From NCBI RefSeq assembly GCF_024586455.1, contig NW_026089623.1, forward strand, positions 6,259,367 to 6,323,366: a stretch of DNA of 64,000 nt, in the 5' to 3' direction. The notes under the pieces were generated by a model. The model had not been told where the DNA came from. It ran no database searches and saw only the letters and a list, made by a program, of their open reading frames with translations. Source of the stretch: Bactrocera neohumeralis. Its lineage: Eukaryota > Arthropoda > Insecta > Diptera > Tephritidae. The position numbers were made by a program, and so were the translations under genes. The first letter of the stretch is position 1. The number at the start of each line of letters is the position of its first letter. This document shows, in pieces, positions 55,784 to 64,000 of this stretch.

Positions 55784-56039
55784 ATTTTTTTATTTTTATT
55801 ATTATTATTTTTTTTTTATTTTTTTTTTTTTGCAACAAAAATTATAAAACAATTGCAACTCTGTTGGCTTGTTTCTTTTCTCGTTTGTTCGTTTCTTTTT
55901 CTAACGGTATTGGTTTTGAATTGATTGAAACATTTAGTGAGTATAATTTCTGCGTTGACTTTTTGTTTTTTTTTTTTTTTTTTTTTTACAAAGAAAGTAA
56001 TGGCTTCAAATAAAACTACTACTTAAATTTTTAAATTAT

Positions 56040-56230
56040 TAGTTGAATATTATTTTACCTTGCTGTTGGTGCTGCTGTTGTTGTTGTTTTGTTGTTGCTG
56101 TTGTTACTGTTACTGGTGTCGTTGTTGTTGTTAATGTTGCTCTGTTTTTTTGCTGCTGTTGTTACTGTTATTGTTGCTGTTGCTTTTGTTAATGTTGTTG
56201 TTGTTGCTTTTGTTAATGTTATTGTCGTTG
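56040..56230. repeat. GTT/GCT trinucleotide-rich tract (CAA/CAG on the minus strand)
   Basis: Imperfect GTTGTTGTTGCTGTT runs about 190 bp long in the provirus leader/gag region. Low complexity. Confidence 0.8.
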
Positions 56231-56804
56231 GAAACTTCTCTTCTCCCTGTTGATCATAAATATTTCACTTTCCCTTTGCCGCTGTCAATAGCTTGAATTT
56301 CGTTCACCGTCCTTCTCGTGGTTTTCGTCGCCGTCTTCGTTTCCGGTCAGCTCCACCACTTGTCTGGAGACGTTGTGCTGACTTGACATATTCTTTATCT
56401 GTTGTAGCATATTTAATACTTTTCTGCACTATAGCTGCTCCTGCTGTCTCCGCTGTTGCTGCAGTTGTTTTTGTATTAAAGGTAATCCAAATGCAGTAAT
56501 CCAATGGAATATTTTAGAGCTCACTTTTAGGGTTTCCAACAGTTTTCTTTATTTTTTCTCAAAATAATTTTTGTTTTGCACTTTTCACAAATTCTTTCAC
56601 TTTTTGAATTTTGTTTTTGCTTTTGCTATAATTTTCCAACTCAAATGTATTATTTTGTTCTGCTTTGGGATTTATATGATTAGCTGTATCTTTGCCACTT
56701 TTCTTTTAATAACAGTACTTTTGTTTCATAATAATTTATTTAGCCTTTATTTAGCTTTTCTTTACTAGCTGAGCGGAGCTGAGAGAGAATATGGAATCGT
56801 TCCG

Positions 56805-56816
56805 TTCGACTGCGCC
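56805..56816 (-). promoter_or_regulatory. Primer-binding site matching tRNA-Ser
   Basis: The minus strand after the 5' LTR reads (T)GGCGCAGTCGAA. TGGCGCAGTCG is the serine-tRNA type primer site used by several gypsy-group elements. Confidence 0.6.
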
Positions 56817-57030
56817 AGTTATAGATTAAAAACGTTGTTTACTGTTCGGTAGTGAGCATCAGTCTGACTCTGCCATCAGATCAGCAACTCGAGTCTGCCC
56901 GAATGTGTGGGTGTACCGCACATTCCAAAAGACTCAAAATATGCTGAGTCTGCTGTTTTGGTCACGTACTGGCTGATCATGCGATGTGGTGCACAACTGC
57001 ATGACGTCAGACGTAACCTGAGATGTAACT
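56817..57030 (-). repeat. 5' LTR of gypsy-type provirus
   Basis: 214 bp partner of 53381-53594. Transcription would run leftward. Confidence 0.9.
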
Positions 57031-57196
57031 CGCGCGAGGTAATAAGTTAAACTTTTTTATACTAGAAATAAAATATATAAATAGTCACGTGCACTTTTTT
57101 ATTCTTTCTATTTCAAAATTTGAATGCTAATTTATTTGAATAACTTATGACTATTTATATTAAAGTGTACATTTATGAGTTTTTGGATGGTTTAAG

Positions 57197-58435
57197 TTTC
57201 TTCTTCTTCTTTACTGGTATAGACACCGCTTATGCGGTTATAGCAGAGTTAACAACAGCGCGCCAGTCGTTTCTTCTTCTCGCAAGGTGGCGCCAATTGG
57301 AGACTCCAAGCGAAGCCAGATCTTCTCCACCTGGTTCTTCCAACGGAATGGAGGTCTTCCTCTACTGTCCTCGGTTGGTACTACGTCGAATACTATAGAG
57401 CTGGAGTGTTTTCGTCCATGTGCACGACATAACCTCGATAGTGCAGCCGCTGTCTTTTAATTGGCTGAACTACAGGGTTTGGCTGGAAAGTAATAGGACT
57501 GATTTTCTTCCGACGCGACTATAGTTCGGAGCGTGCGCGCACCGACTGGATTGGGTAGAGGGCGTTCCTAACTAACGAACCAGCGGCTGGTCAGTTGTCT
57601 CCGAGATCCTGGAGAGTCTAGGCAAACATTTTCGCACGACGTGTTCCTGTGAGGGGTGCAAGCCGAAAATGCCTCGTTCGTTAGAGTAGATGTACGCGAA
57701 GGGTCAATCGGGTCCGACAAGACATCGCAGCCGATTGAAAGTTGCACCACAACAACGCCCCTTCTCACACCGCCTTTCTTGTGAACAGCTACCTGTCCAA
57801 GGCCAGCATCCCAACGCTTCAGTAGCCGCCCTACAGCCAAGACTATAAATCTATTGCAGAACCATTCTGTCGAAAACTCGTAACGTCGACTCATCAGATG
57901 TTGTCATCGTCCATGTCTCTGCACCACATAGCAGGACGGGAGTAATGAGTGACTTATAGAGTTTGTTTTTTGTTCGTCGAGAGAGGAACTTTACTTTTCA
58001 ATTGCCTACTTAGTCCGAAGTATCACCTGTTGGCAAGAGTTATCCTGCGTTGGATTTCCAGGCTGACATTGTTGTTGCTTTAATACTGGTTAGAAGATAT
58101 TTGAAAATACCTACGACTTCGAAGTCATGACTGTCAACAGAGGCGTGAGAGCCAAGTCGCGAGTGCGACGACTGTTTGCTTATCATTACCAGACCCATTT
58201 GCTTAGCATTTTTATTTAGTTCAGAGAAAGCAGAACTTACGGCGGTTGGTGTGGCCAATGATATTAATATCATCGGCGTACGCCAGCACCTGTACACTCT
58301 TACAGAAGATAGTACATTTTAATTATTTTTTCCAAGAGTAGATTGAAGAAGTCACACGAAAAGTATTCGCCTTGTCTGAAACCTCGTTGGCTATCGAACG
58401 GTCCTTCCCGATCCTGACGGATCTTTTGGTACGAA
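57197..58435 (-). mobile_element. RTE-like element, copy 4 (5'-truncated, split by mariner)
   Basis: A TTCTTCTTC tail at 57197 is the reverse complement of the GAA-type 3' tail. CGCTTATGCGGTTATAG and GCCAGTCGTTTCTTC follow. The RT C-terminal part continues after the mariner from 57840 to 58435, including a degraded copy of the YADD region near 58275 (VLAYADDINII). Multiple stops. Confidence 0.75.
57473..57840 (+). mobile_element. Mariner, internally deleted
   Basis: Starts CAGGGTTTGGCTGGAAAGTA after TA. Transposase text KLHHNNAPSHTAFLVNSYLS lies at about 57738, holding the second catalytic position as Asn (HHNNAPSHT; HHDNAPSHT expected). PTLQ and a stop, then PPYSQ, follow. The first catalytic region is deleted, and the right inverted repeat is missing or very degraded. 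Confidence 0.7.
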
Positions 58436-58700
58436 TTAGTTCAAAAAGCATATAAATCAAAATTTCAAACATTTTACAACATTTATAAAAATCCAACAAA
58501 CTCCCATATGAACTTTTAAGAAATTTTCGAGTAAGTTACAAATCCGTCAGCAAAAAATGATCTAAAATCAACAGAAATTTTAAGGCACTTGAAACTTGGC
58601 ATAATAATCTAAAATAAAATTTGTCTGATTTAGTGAAATTAATCATTTATTTTTTGTAACATTTGAAAACATAGCGTCATACCGAATTCTGTACAGGAAT
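58436..58700. other. AT-rich spacer
   Basis: Nothing recognised. Confidence 0.4.
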
Positions 58701-59400
58701 GGAGCTTTGTAGATACTTGTATATATTTAAATGATTGTGACAGCCAGGATATCACTGATAGCGATAGTGACAATGCGAAAATTTTAGTAGAAATACATAG
58801 AAAAAACGTTGGGCTTTACGGAATAGAGTGTCCCACAGTCCCCACATACAGTAACTGATTTGCTTCAAACCTTGCGAAAAATAAGTTTAGCGGATTTGCC
58901 TTTAACAGCCAAAAATTTTTTTGGGTACAAGTAGAAAAAAGGTTAATATTTAAACTATTCCAAGTGGCACGTTTCTATGTAGAGGAAAACTATTTTGAGA
59001 AAAGTTAATTTCCTAACCTTGAAATGAAAGATAACATTGTATTTGATATAGGAATAGATGGCCTTATTCGAACAAGGTATTATGGCCAATTTTAGCGTCC
59101 ATCGTTGATTTTCCAAAGCAATCGCCATTTACAGTATCATGTTTTTCTGGAACAGAAAAGCTCTGTTTCAGCGAAAAGAGTTTTGTGAAGAAGTAGCTTA
59201 TTTAAAAGGTCTTCGGGTAGATTCTTATCCCAATAAGAAGAAATTTAACATTCGTTTATTTTGCTGAGATTTTTTCGCTTGAGCTTTCGTCACAGGTGTG
59301 CAATCGTACACTGGAAAAAGTAGCTATTCGAAATACGATCAAATCGGAGATTTTAGAGAGAGAGGAGTTTGTTTTTTAAAACAAGTTAATCACTTAAGAA
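58700..59400 (+). pseudogene. Decayed Tnp2-like (CACTA-type) transposase
   Basis: Reading across frames: VFDIGIDGL (about 59040), VLWPILASIVDFPKQSPFTV then SCFSGTEK (about 59080), AKEFCEEVAYLKGLRVDSYP (about 59178), AFVTGVQSYTGKSSYSKYDQ and FRERGVCF (about 59285-59370). This order (DG...WPIL, FxGxxKP, APARAFVTGVxxHTG) is that of the Tnp2-type transposase domain found in many insect genomes. Three or more stops and two frameshifts. The upstream acidic stretch (DCDSQDITDSDSDNAKILVE at about 58730) probably belongs to the same gene. Confidence 0.5.
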
Positions 59401-59631
59401 CCGGATTTTCTTTTAAAAATAGAATTGACAGATCACACAGATCACTTTTATAATTAGGTAATTTCAAAACGGTGGCTAAATTTTCAATGCATCTTGTAGA
59501 TCTTGATGTATGTACAAAGCTACTTCAGTAGCTAATTAAAAAAGAGAGATGCCTAGGCATCTTTGTCCTAAAAGATTGTATTAGTAGTGATCTTTACTAC
59601 CATTTTTTGTTATTGCACGCAGGAACCCTGC

Positions 59632-60146
59632 CAGCCAAAAGTAGTGAAAAAACTAGTGAAACACTAGGTTTGCAAACACTCAGAAGTGGTGAAAAGAGCC
59701 TGCCACAGGCACTGTGCAGATTCTGTGATCATACATCTCTGTTGCTCTCATTTAGTAGTGTCATATAAAAAACTATACTATTTTAAACAAACATTTTAAA
59801 TTAAAATTTTTTTATTTCTTCTTTATTAATACACAATTCTCACAGAATTAATTCTAATTGTATAGTTACTAATAATTATTATTAACAAAACTATAGTTTA
59901 CTTAAATATTTAATTTATGATATATATACAAATATATTTAATAAAAAAATTATTAACTTTTTGTTGTATGAGCGCGAATGACATGCGTCTTTCTGTCGTT
60001 TTTTTATTACACTTTTTGGGATTTTCTTATGGCACTATTGACAATTCGCACAAAACGAATGAGGAAACCTAATGAAATGAGATAACTTTTGTTCATCGCA
60101 TCTACTTTAAAATAAAAAATAACCTCAACAAGTGCGTTGGTGTTAG
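59632..60146 (-). mobile_element. Short (MITE-like) copy of the 42800-44030 element
   Basis: About 515 bp, minus-oriented relative to the long copy. Both ends are shared, and the middle with the intron-bearing frame is replaced by AT-rich filler. Ends are CTGGCAGGGTT (59632 side) and CTAACACCAACGC (60146 side). Confidence 0.6.
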
Positions 60147-60235
60147 CAGTGGCGTAGCTAGTGGCGGGGGCGAAGGGGGCCATCGCCATCAGTTTTAGTG
60201 AAAAATTAGGCCCCATAAACATAAAAGGAATGGCA
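60147..60235 (+). repeat. hAT-type terminal repeat (fragment)
   Basis: CAGTGGCGTAGCTAGTGGCG is the start of a widespread hAT-like terminal repeat. No matching inverted end is seen downstream. Confidence 0.5.
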
Positions 60236-60780
60236 AAAGAAAAATTTTTAGATGTTGAAAACTACATTGAAGAATGTTTAGGATTCTAATCTGGTTTAGG
60301 TAGTTTGGTGGCGAAGTCATTAGATAAAAAAATCTTTAAATAAAAAAAACGACATTGTTTACAAATATTTCTCCATTTCACATGAGGACAAATTTGTATT
60401 TTTTAAAGTATCTATGTATATTTTTCTCGAAGTTTATTATATTTTGTTAAATATTTTAAAAAGAACTTTGATACCGCCAATTTTAATTTCTCAATTTCAT
60501 GGAAAATACATTTGACGACATTGACTGGAGGACTGTCCAACAACGTCTTCAACTTCCGCAAAAGATATGTAGATGATTTTAAACTTACATTATTTCGTTT
60601 TTAATTTAGTGTTACGTATTTGTTATTGTAGAGCAATTTCCTTTTAAGGGAAAAAAGTCAAACACTTCTGTTTGCTTTAACGCACTGGCCAGCTTTTCAA
60701 AACAATCTGTGAATGGCAACAGTTATCTAACACTCATATATATATTTTTTTTAACTTGTTTATTTTATTCCCTTTTTCCA
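60236..60780. other. AT-rich sequence without a recognised gene
   Basis: Nothing coding recognised. Confidence 0.4.
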
Positions 60781-60781
60781 G

Positions 60782-61209
60782 ACAAATTCAAACCACTACA
60801 ATTTCAAAACAACTTGAAGTTTTGACGACAAGGGTAGGCAATTTGGAAACTTCAAATTTCGATAGTCATTTGAAATAAAATGTAAGTCTTCATACATTTG
60901 TTCCTTTTTCAGATTATATAAAAGTGAAGAAAAACGCAACAAAAATGGTCCGGGAATGCAAGATCCCTATCCGCAAAATTCATCATTCGAAATGCCCAAT
61001 GGCTGGTGAAGAAGTCGACAGCTTTGGACGAAAGATTGAAATGTAACGAATTTGCGTCTTCAACGGTTAGTAATACATATAAAACATTTTTTCAATAAAC
61101 AATCTTTATATTTTTACATACTATTTTTTATTTACAGAAACAATTCGTTTCGAGGCTAAAAGATAGTTCAGATAGTGTACAGGATGTTTTGGAAAGTCTG
61201 TACGCTTGA
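60782..61209 (+). pseudogene. Three possible spliced exons of an unrecognised helical protein
   Basis: Exon 60782-60881 (acceptor TTTTTCCAG, donor GTAAGT) encodes a short coiled coil, ISKQLEVLTTRVGNLETSN, ending in a stop in that frame. Exon 60913-61065 (TTTTTCAG, GTTAGT) has Ser/Lys-rich text. Exon 61138-61209 (TTTACAG) encodes KQFVSRLKDSSDSVQDVLES and ends in TGA. The layout of small exons, a coiled coil then a helical tail, resembles the THAP-associated exons at 37821 and 41474. Function unknown, and frame continuity across exons is not secure. Confidence 0.35.
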
Positions 61210-61490
61210 CAAACTTACATACATACATATATGTATATTTATGTAACGGTAGGAGTGGGAAGCTACTTTTCCCCGAATTCCTGCTGGTTTCTATCATTTT
61301 ATATGGTAAATTTTGTTTTTCAATTTTATTTAAAAGGGTTTGTTTTAATTTGTTTTCATTATGATACTTTATAGATCTTAGATGTTATATTATGTAACGT
61401 ATGGCTTGGCAACTTATGAAAAACATGTTCGGAAAGCCATCGAAATGTCCCACCATAGGCACAAGCAAAAATAGTATAGAAAGAGAACAA
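61210..61490. other. Spacer
   Basis: Nothing recognised. Confidence 0.4.
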
Positions 61491-61510
61491 TTAATTTGAA
61501 TTCAAAATAT

Positions 61511-61735
61511 CGAATTAATAATGAAATTTAAACAATGGGATTTTTGTTAAAAATAATTACCCAAGAAATGATTAATTAAAAAAATTAAAAAAAAAAGTAA
61601 TTTCTTTAATTCTGAGATTCAAGTGAATGAATTAATAATGAAATTTAAACAATGGGATTTTTGTTAAAAATAATTACAGAAAAATTTATAATTAAAAAAA
61701 TTTAAAAAAATATAAATTCTTTAATTTTGAGATTT
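61511..61735 (+). repeat. Tandem duplication of about 118 bp
   Basis: GAATTAATAATGAAATTTAA...GGGATTTTTGTTAAAAATAA occurs at 61511 and 61629. It directly precedes the tRNA-like sequence. Confidence 0.75.
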
Positions 61736-61790
61736 GAACTCGAGCCTCACAGAATACCAGGCCGTGTGTTTAACCAGGCTAATATGGGAC
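61726..61790 (-). repeat. tRNA-like sequence (SINE relic)
   Basis: Minus strand: A-box-like TAGCCTGGTTAAAC and B-box-like AGTTCAAATCTC. Stems are not convincing. Confidence 0.4.
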
Positions 61791-61964
61791 ATTTGCTTTC
61801 AATTTAACCAAAGTGTGAAAAGGAAGTATGTATATAGTTTTATTGTAGCAGAAAATGTGTGCTCAAGAATGTGGTAAAAAATCACATATATTCAAAAGTT
61901 TGGGAAACTTTTTGATTCGCCCTTAAGAACGTGATAGGAAAGAGTGACAATTAAACCGGCGCGC

Positions 61965-62221
61965 GTTACCGGCATGTCATAACAAATGTATATGCTATGC
62001 GTAACACATATGTAACTTATTCGCTAACGAAAGTATGTATTACCCTTAACAGACTGTTAAAAGATTTGATAACGAACATATGTCATTCTGTTAACCAAAA
62101 CATAACAAACAAGGAAGGCATATAAAGGTAACATATAAAAAACAGCATGCCATATTTGCAATTGGTAAGAACGAGAAAACCATTGAACATCAAATGAATC
62201 GGAACGAAAGTAACAAATAAG
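61965..62221 (-). repeat. GTTAC-rich repeat, part 1
   Basis: Inverted relative of 33330-33560 (CATTTGATGTTCAATG, CAAATATGGCA). Interrupted at 62222. Confidence 0.65.
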
Positions 62222-62490
62222 GAGTATTCTCTTGCTATTGCAAAACCCTTGCACGGTACACGAATTGCAGAATTTTCCACTTGGTGCAACGGCACAACAA
62301 CACACTCACGCAGAAAATTATTTGCAATGGCTGTAAATATGTCAGACCAAAAGCCATAGAGGTATTCTCTTGCTCTTGCAAAACCCGGTGCACGGTGCAA
62401 GAATTGCAGATTTACAACGGCACAACAACAAACACACGCAGAAAAATATTTGCAAGGGCTGTAAAATATGTCAGACCAAAACCTATGTCT
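62222..62490 (+). repeat. Tandem duplication of a ~138-bp unit
   Basis: Two units starting GTATTCTCTTGCTMTTGCAA and sharing ACGGCACAACAACA, CACGCAGAAAA and ATGTCAGACCAAAA. Frames in this stretch on both strands are products of the repeat. Confidence 0.8.
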
Positions 62491-62507
62491 ATTTGCGTGC
62501 AATGTCA

Positions 62508-63112
62508 CGCAAAAATATAATTGCAACCCTGTTGTAGTTGCCATTTTACATAAAGACATATTACGTCGATAAATTGTTGAGGAAGATAAGTTTTAAACGG
62601 ATTTTATTATTTCTATTTAAATTTTAAAGATTTGTTACAGTTTTTTTTTCTTAAAAATGTATGCAGAAGGTGCGCCAATTCACAATAGCCATGCTTAATA
62701 GTCATTCACAACAAATTGACCGAATTAGCCATTCATGAATCACTAGATTCTGCAATGGGTGCTCTCGTGCTCTTGTATATTTCGGTATAGTATTTTTGCA
62801 ATCTGCAATCTTGCAAGAGCAAGAGGGGTATTCTCATGTTTATTTTCGTGCAATTTAAGACAGGTAAAAATATAGTTGTAACCCTGTTTTAGCTGTCATT
62901 TTAGATAAAGACATACCACGCCGTTAAATTGTTGAAGAAGGAATAAAGGGTTATTACAGTTTTTTGTTAAGAATGCAAATAATAGTCATTTTCTATAAAT
63001 TTTCCGAATCAGCCGTTTATATATCACTAGATTCTGCAAAGGGTGCTCTCTTAACCTTGCATATTTCGGTATAAAATTTTTGCATTTTGTGTTATAGTGT
63101 AAGAGAATCCCC
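62508..63112. repeat. Two copies of the TTCTCTTGCTCTTGCAA short repeat
   Basis: Copies at about 62508-62830 and 62850-63112, inverted relative to 27676-27980. They share GCCATTTTACATAAAGACAT-like text, CACTAGATTCTGCAAWGGGT and ATTTCGGTATA. Confidence 0.65.
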
Positions 63113-63117
63113 TATAG

Positions 63118-63172
63118 TTTAACGTACGCAAAAGTGAACAGTAACGAGTCGCTTACACATTTGCTAACCTGG
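63118..63172 (-). repeat. GTTAC-rich repeat, part 2
   Basis: TTAACGTACGCAAAAGTGAACAGTAACGAGTCGCTTACACATTTG continues the repeat interrupted at 62221, as judged from 33305-33360. Confidence 0.6.
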
Positions 63173-64000
63173 CATCTCGACAGACAAAAGTTTTTGCCAC
63201 ACGAACGGGACATCTCGACAGGCAAAAGTTTATGGTATACTAACTGTATTGCTGTACGTATTGCCTATGGAGACTCCAAATTGCTTATGCTGCGCCTGCA
63301 AAGGTTTATGGCATACTATCTCTCAAATCTATTGCCATTGCCTTTGCCAAATCTGTATGTCGGCATTTGTTATCATAACATATTCATTTACGAAATGGCG
63401 TCGAGCAGTCAAGTACTAGCTATAGAAGCGTTAAGAAAATTGAAAAGGCTTTATGAATTGATACTTATGAAAAGATAGACAGGATTTTAGCAGTTTTTGC
63501 AATCTGATGATGTTATTTATTTTTAAGTCAATCATCCTGTAAGAGGAACTTTTATAATTCCATAAGCATTCGAATTGCTTGTATAATAGCCCTGACAGAC
63601 GACAGCGCTAATATGCATTATCGGGCTTAATTTACATTTACTTGCGCATTTGACCCATGCTAACGCAAGTTTGTAATGCACAAGAATTTCGTGCGTTTAG
63701 CTGAATTTACCAAATTTGAGTAGGCAACACTGCCCCAAAATGGCTAGTTTCTGCTATTGTTTGACAGATGTCGCTTGAATCTGCCGTCTTGTTTGTGTTT
63801 ACAGCTTCAAAGGTAAACAGTTTTTGTATTGCTAATTAAATTATGTGCAAGTATATTAACAAAAAACAAATTTTAATATTTTTAGATGGCAGAAAATAAG
63901 CAACGCACAGTTTGCTATCCGTTTTGACAATATTATTAACTTTTTCGTACACTTTTATTTCACTTTTTTTTTTTAATAAATAAACAAATTTCATCATCAG
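63173..64000. other. End region, no secure gene
   Basis: A 114-codon frame at 63134-63478 starts in the GTTAC repeat and runs through a 22-bp direct repeat (ATCTCGACAGRCAAAAGTTT at 63174 and 63209). I do not recognise it. At 63885 a TTTTTAG acceptor precedes ATGGCAGAAAATAAGCAACG, which stops after 13 codons. This could be an exon edge but is weak. Confidence 0.35.

Larger units (their letters stand above)
53381..57030 (-). mobile_element. Gypsy-type (errantivirus-like) provirus, internally deleted, near-identical LTRs
   Basis: LTRs lie at 53381-53594 and 56817-57030, starting AGTTA and ending TAACT. The 4-bp target duplication CGCG lies at 53377-53380 and 57031-57034. On the minus strand the order is primer site, CAA/CAG-rich leader, protease scrap, RT scrap joined to integrase tail, and an env-like ORF. 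Large deletions make it non-autonomous. Confidence 0.85.

Noticed and set aside
56040..56300. A polyglutamine-coding host gene in the GTT/GCT tract
   Set aside because: The tract lies inside the gypsy-type provirus, and the frames around it (56293-56499 and 56304-56504) have no conserved features.
62083..62559. A Cys-rich 158-codon protein on the minus strand
   Set aside because: It covers two tandem non-coding repeat units, and the apparent internal repeat of the protein mirrors the DNA duplication.
63134..63478. A 114-codon host protein
   Set aside because: It begins in a repeat, spans a 22-bp direct repeat and shows no recognisable domain.

Overview
This is eukaryotic, AT-rich, intron-bearing DNA from a dipteran, most likely a tephritid fruit fly. 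The evidence is the set of transposon families: R1-, RTE- and jockey-type non-LTR elements, BEL and gypsy-type LTR elements with short AGTTA...TAACT LTRs, a DD41D mariner of the rosa lineage (first described from Ceratitis rosa), Tc1-like elements, hAT elements and a Helitron helicase scrap. The species call is inference. I see no convincing host protein gene. There is one 100-base assembly gap at 44376-44475.

Layout, first part. 1-4358 is an RTE-like copy split by a gutted LTR element (1496-3282), which carries a foldback element. 4359-10752 is the 5' end of a minus-strand BEL element. Its LTR has been opened twice, by an R1-like element (about 7240-10424, 5'-truncated but with an unbroken reading frame) and by a hAT-like element (5296-7169) with 8-bp target duplications. 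10756-11687 is a Tc1-like remnant. 13388-14345 and 21014-21591 are two related, rearranged rosa-type mariners. 15426-19327 is a decayed mariner stuffed with SINE-like units and another hAT element (16203-17211). A Helitron fragment (19727-19909) and an LTR-like region with covarying palindromes (20467-22030) follow.

Middle. 23108-27310 is a three-level nest: Tc1-like, then RTE-like, then jockey-like. 27401-28795 is a non-coding dispersed repeat with a short element inside. Three ~700-bp TTAA-flanked elements share one architecture (22160, 29370 and 30048). 33735-36290 is a minus-strand RTE-like copy. 36706-42735 is bounded by 168-bp inverted repeats. It carries a THAP-like zinc-finger start, inverted duplicate coiled-coil exons, a Harbinger element and a GTTAC-rich foldback.

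Right part. 45830-47128 is a FLYWCH/MULE transposase. 47660-50914 is a BEL pol with a mutated RT active site, followed by a zinc-finger gag-like ORF and a BEL LTR. 53381-57030 is a gypsy-type provirus on the minus strand with two nearly identical LTRs and large internal deletions. 57197-58435 is an RTE-like copy split by a mariner. Then come a decayed Tnp2-like transposase, short spliced exons of unknown origin, and nested GTTAC and short repeats to the end.

The genes do not cooperate as a pathway. The window is a record of successive transposition, and insertion order can be read from the nesting.
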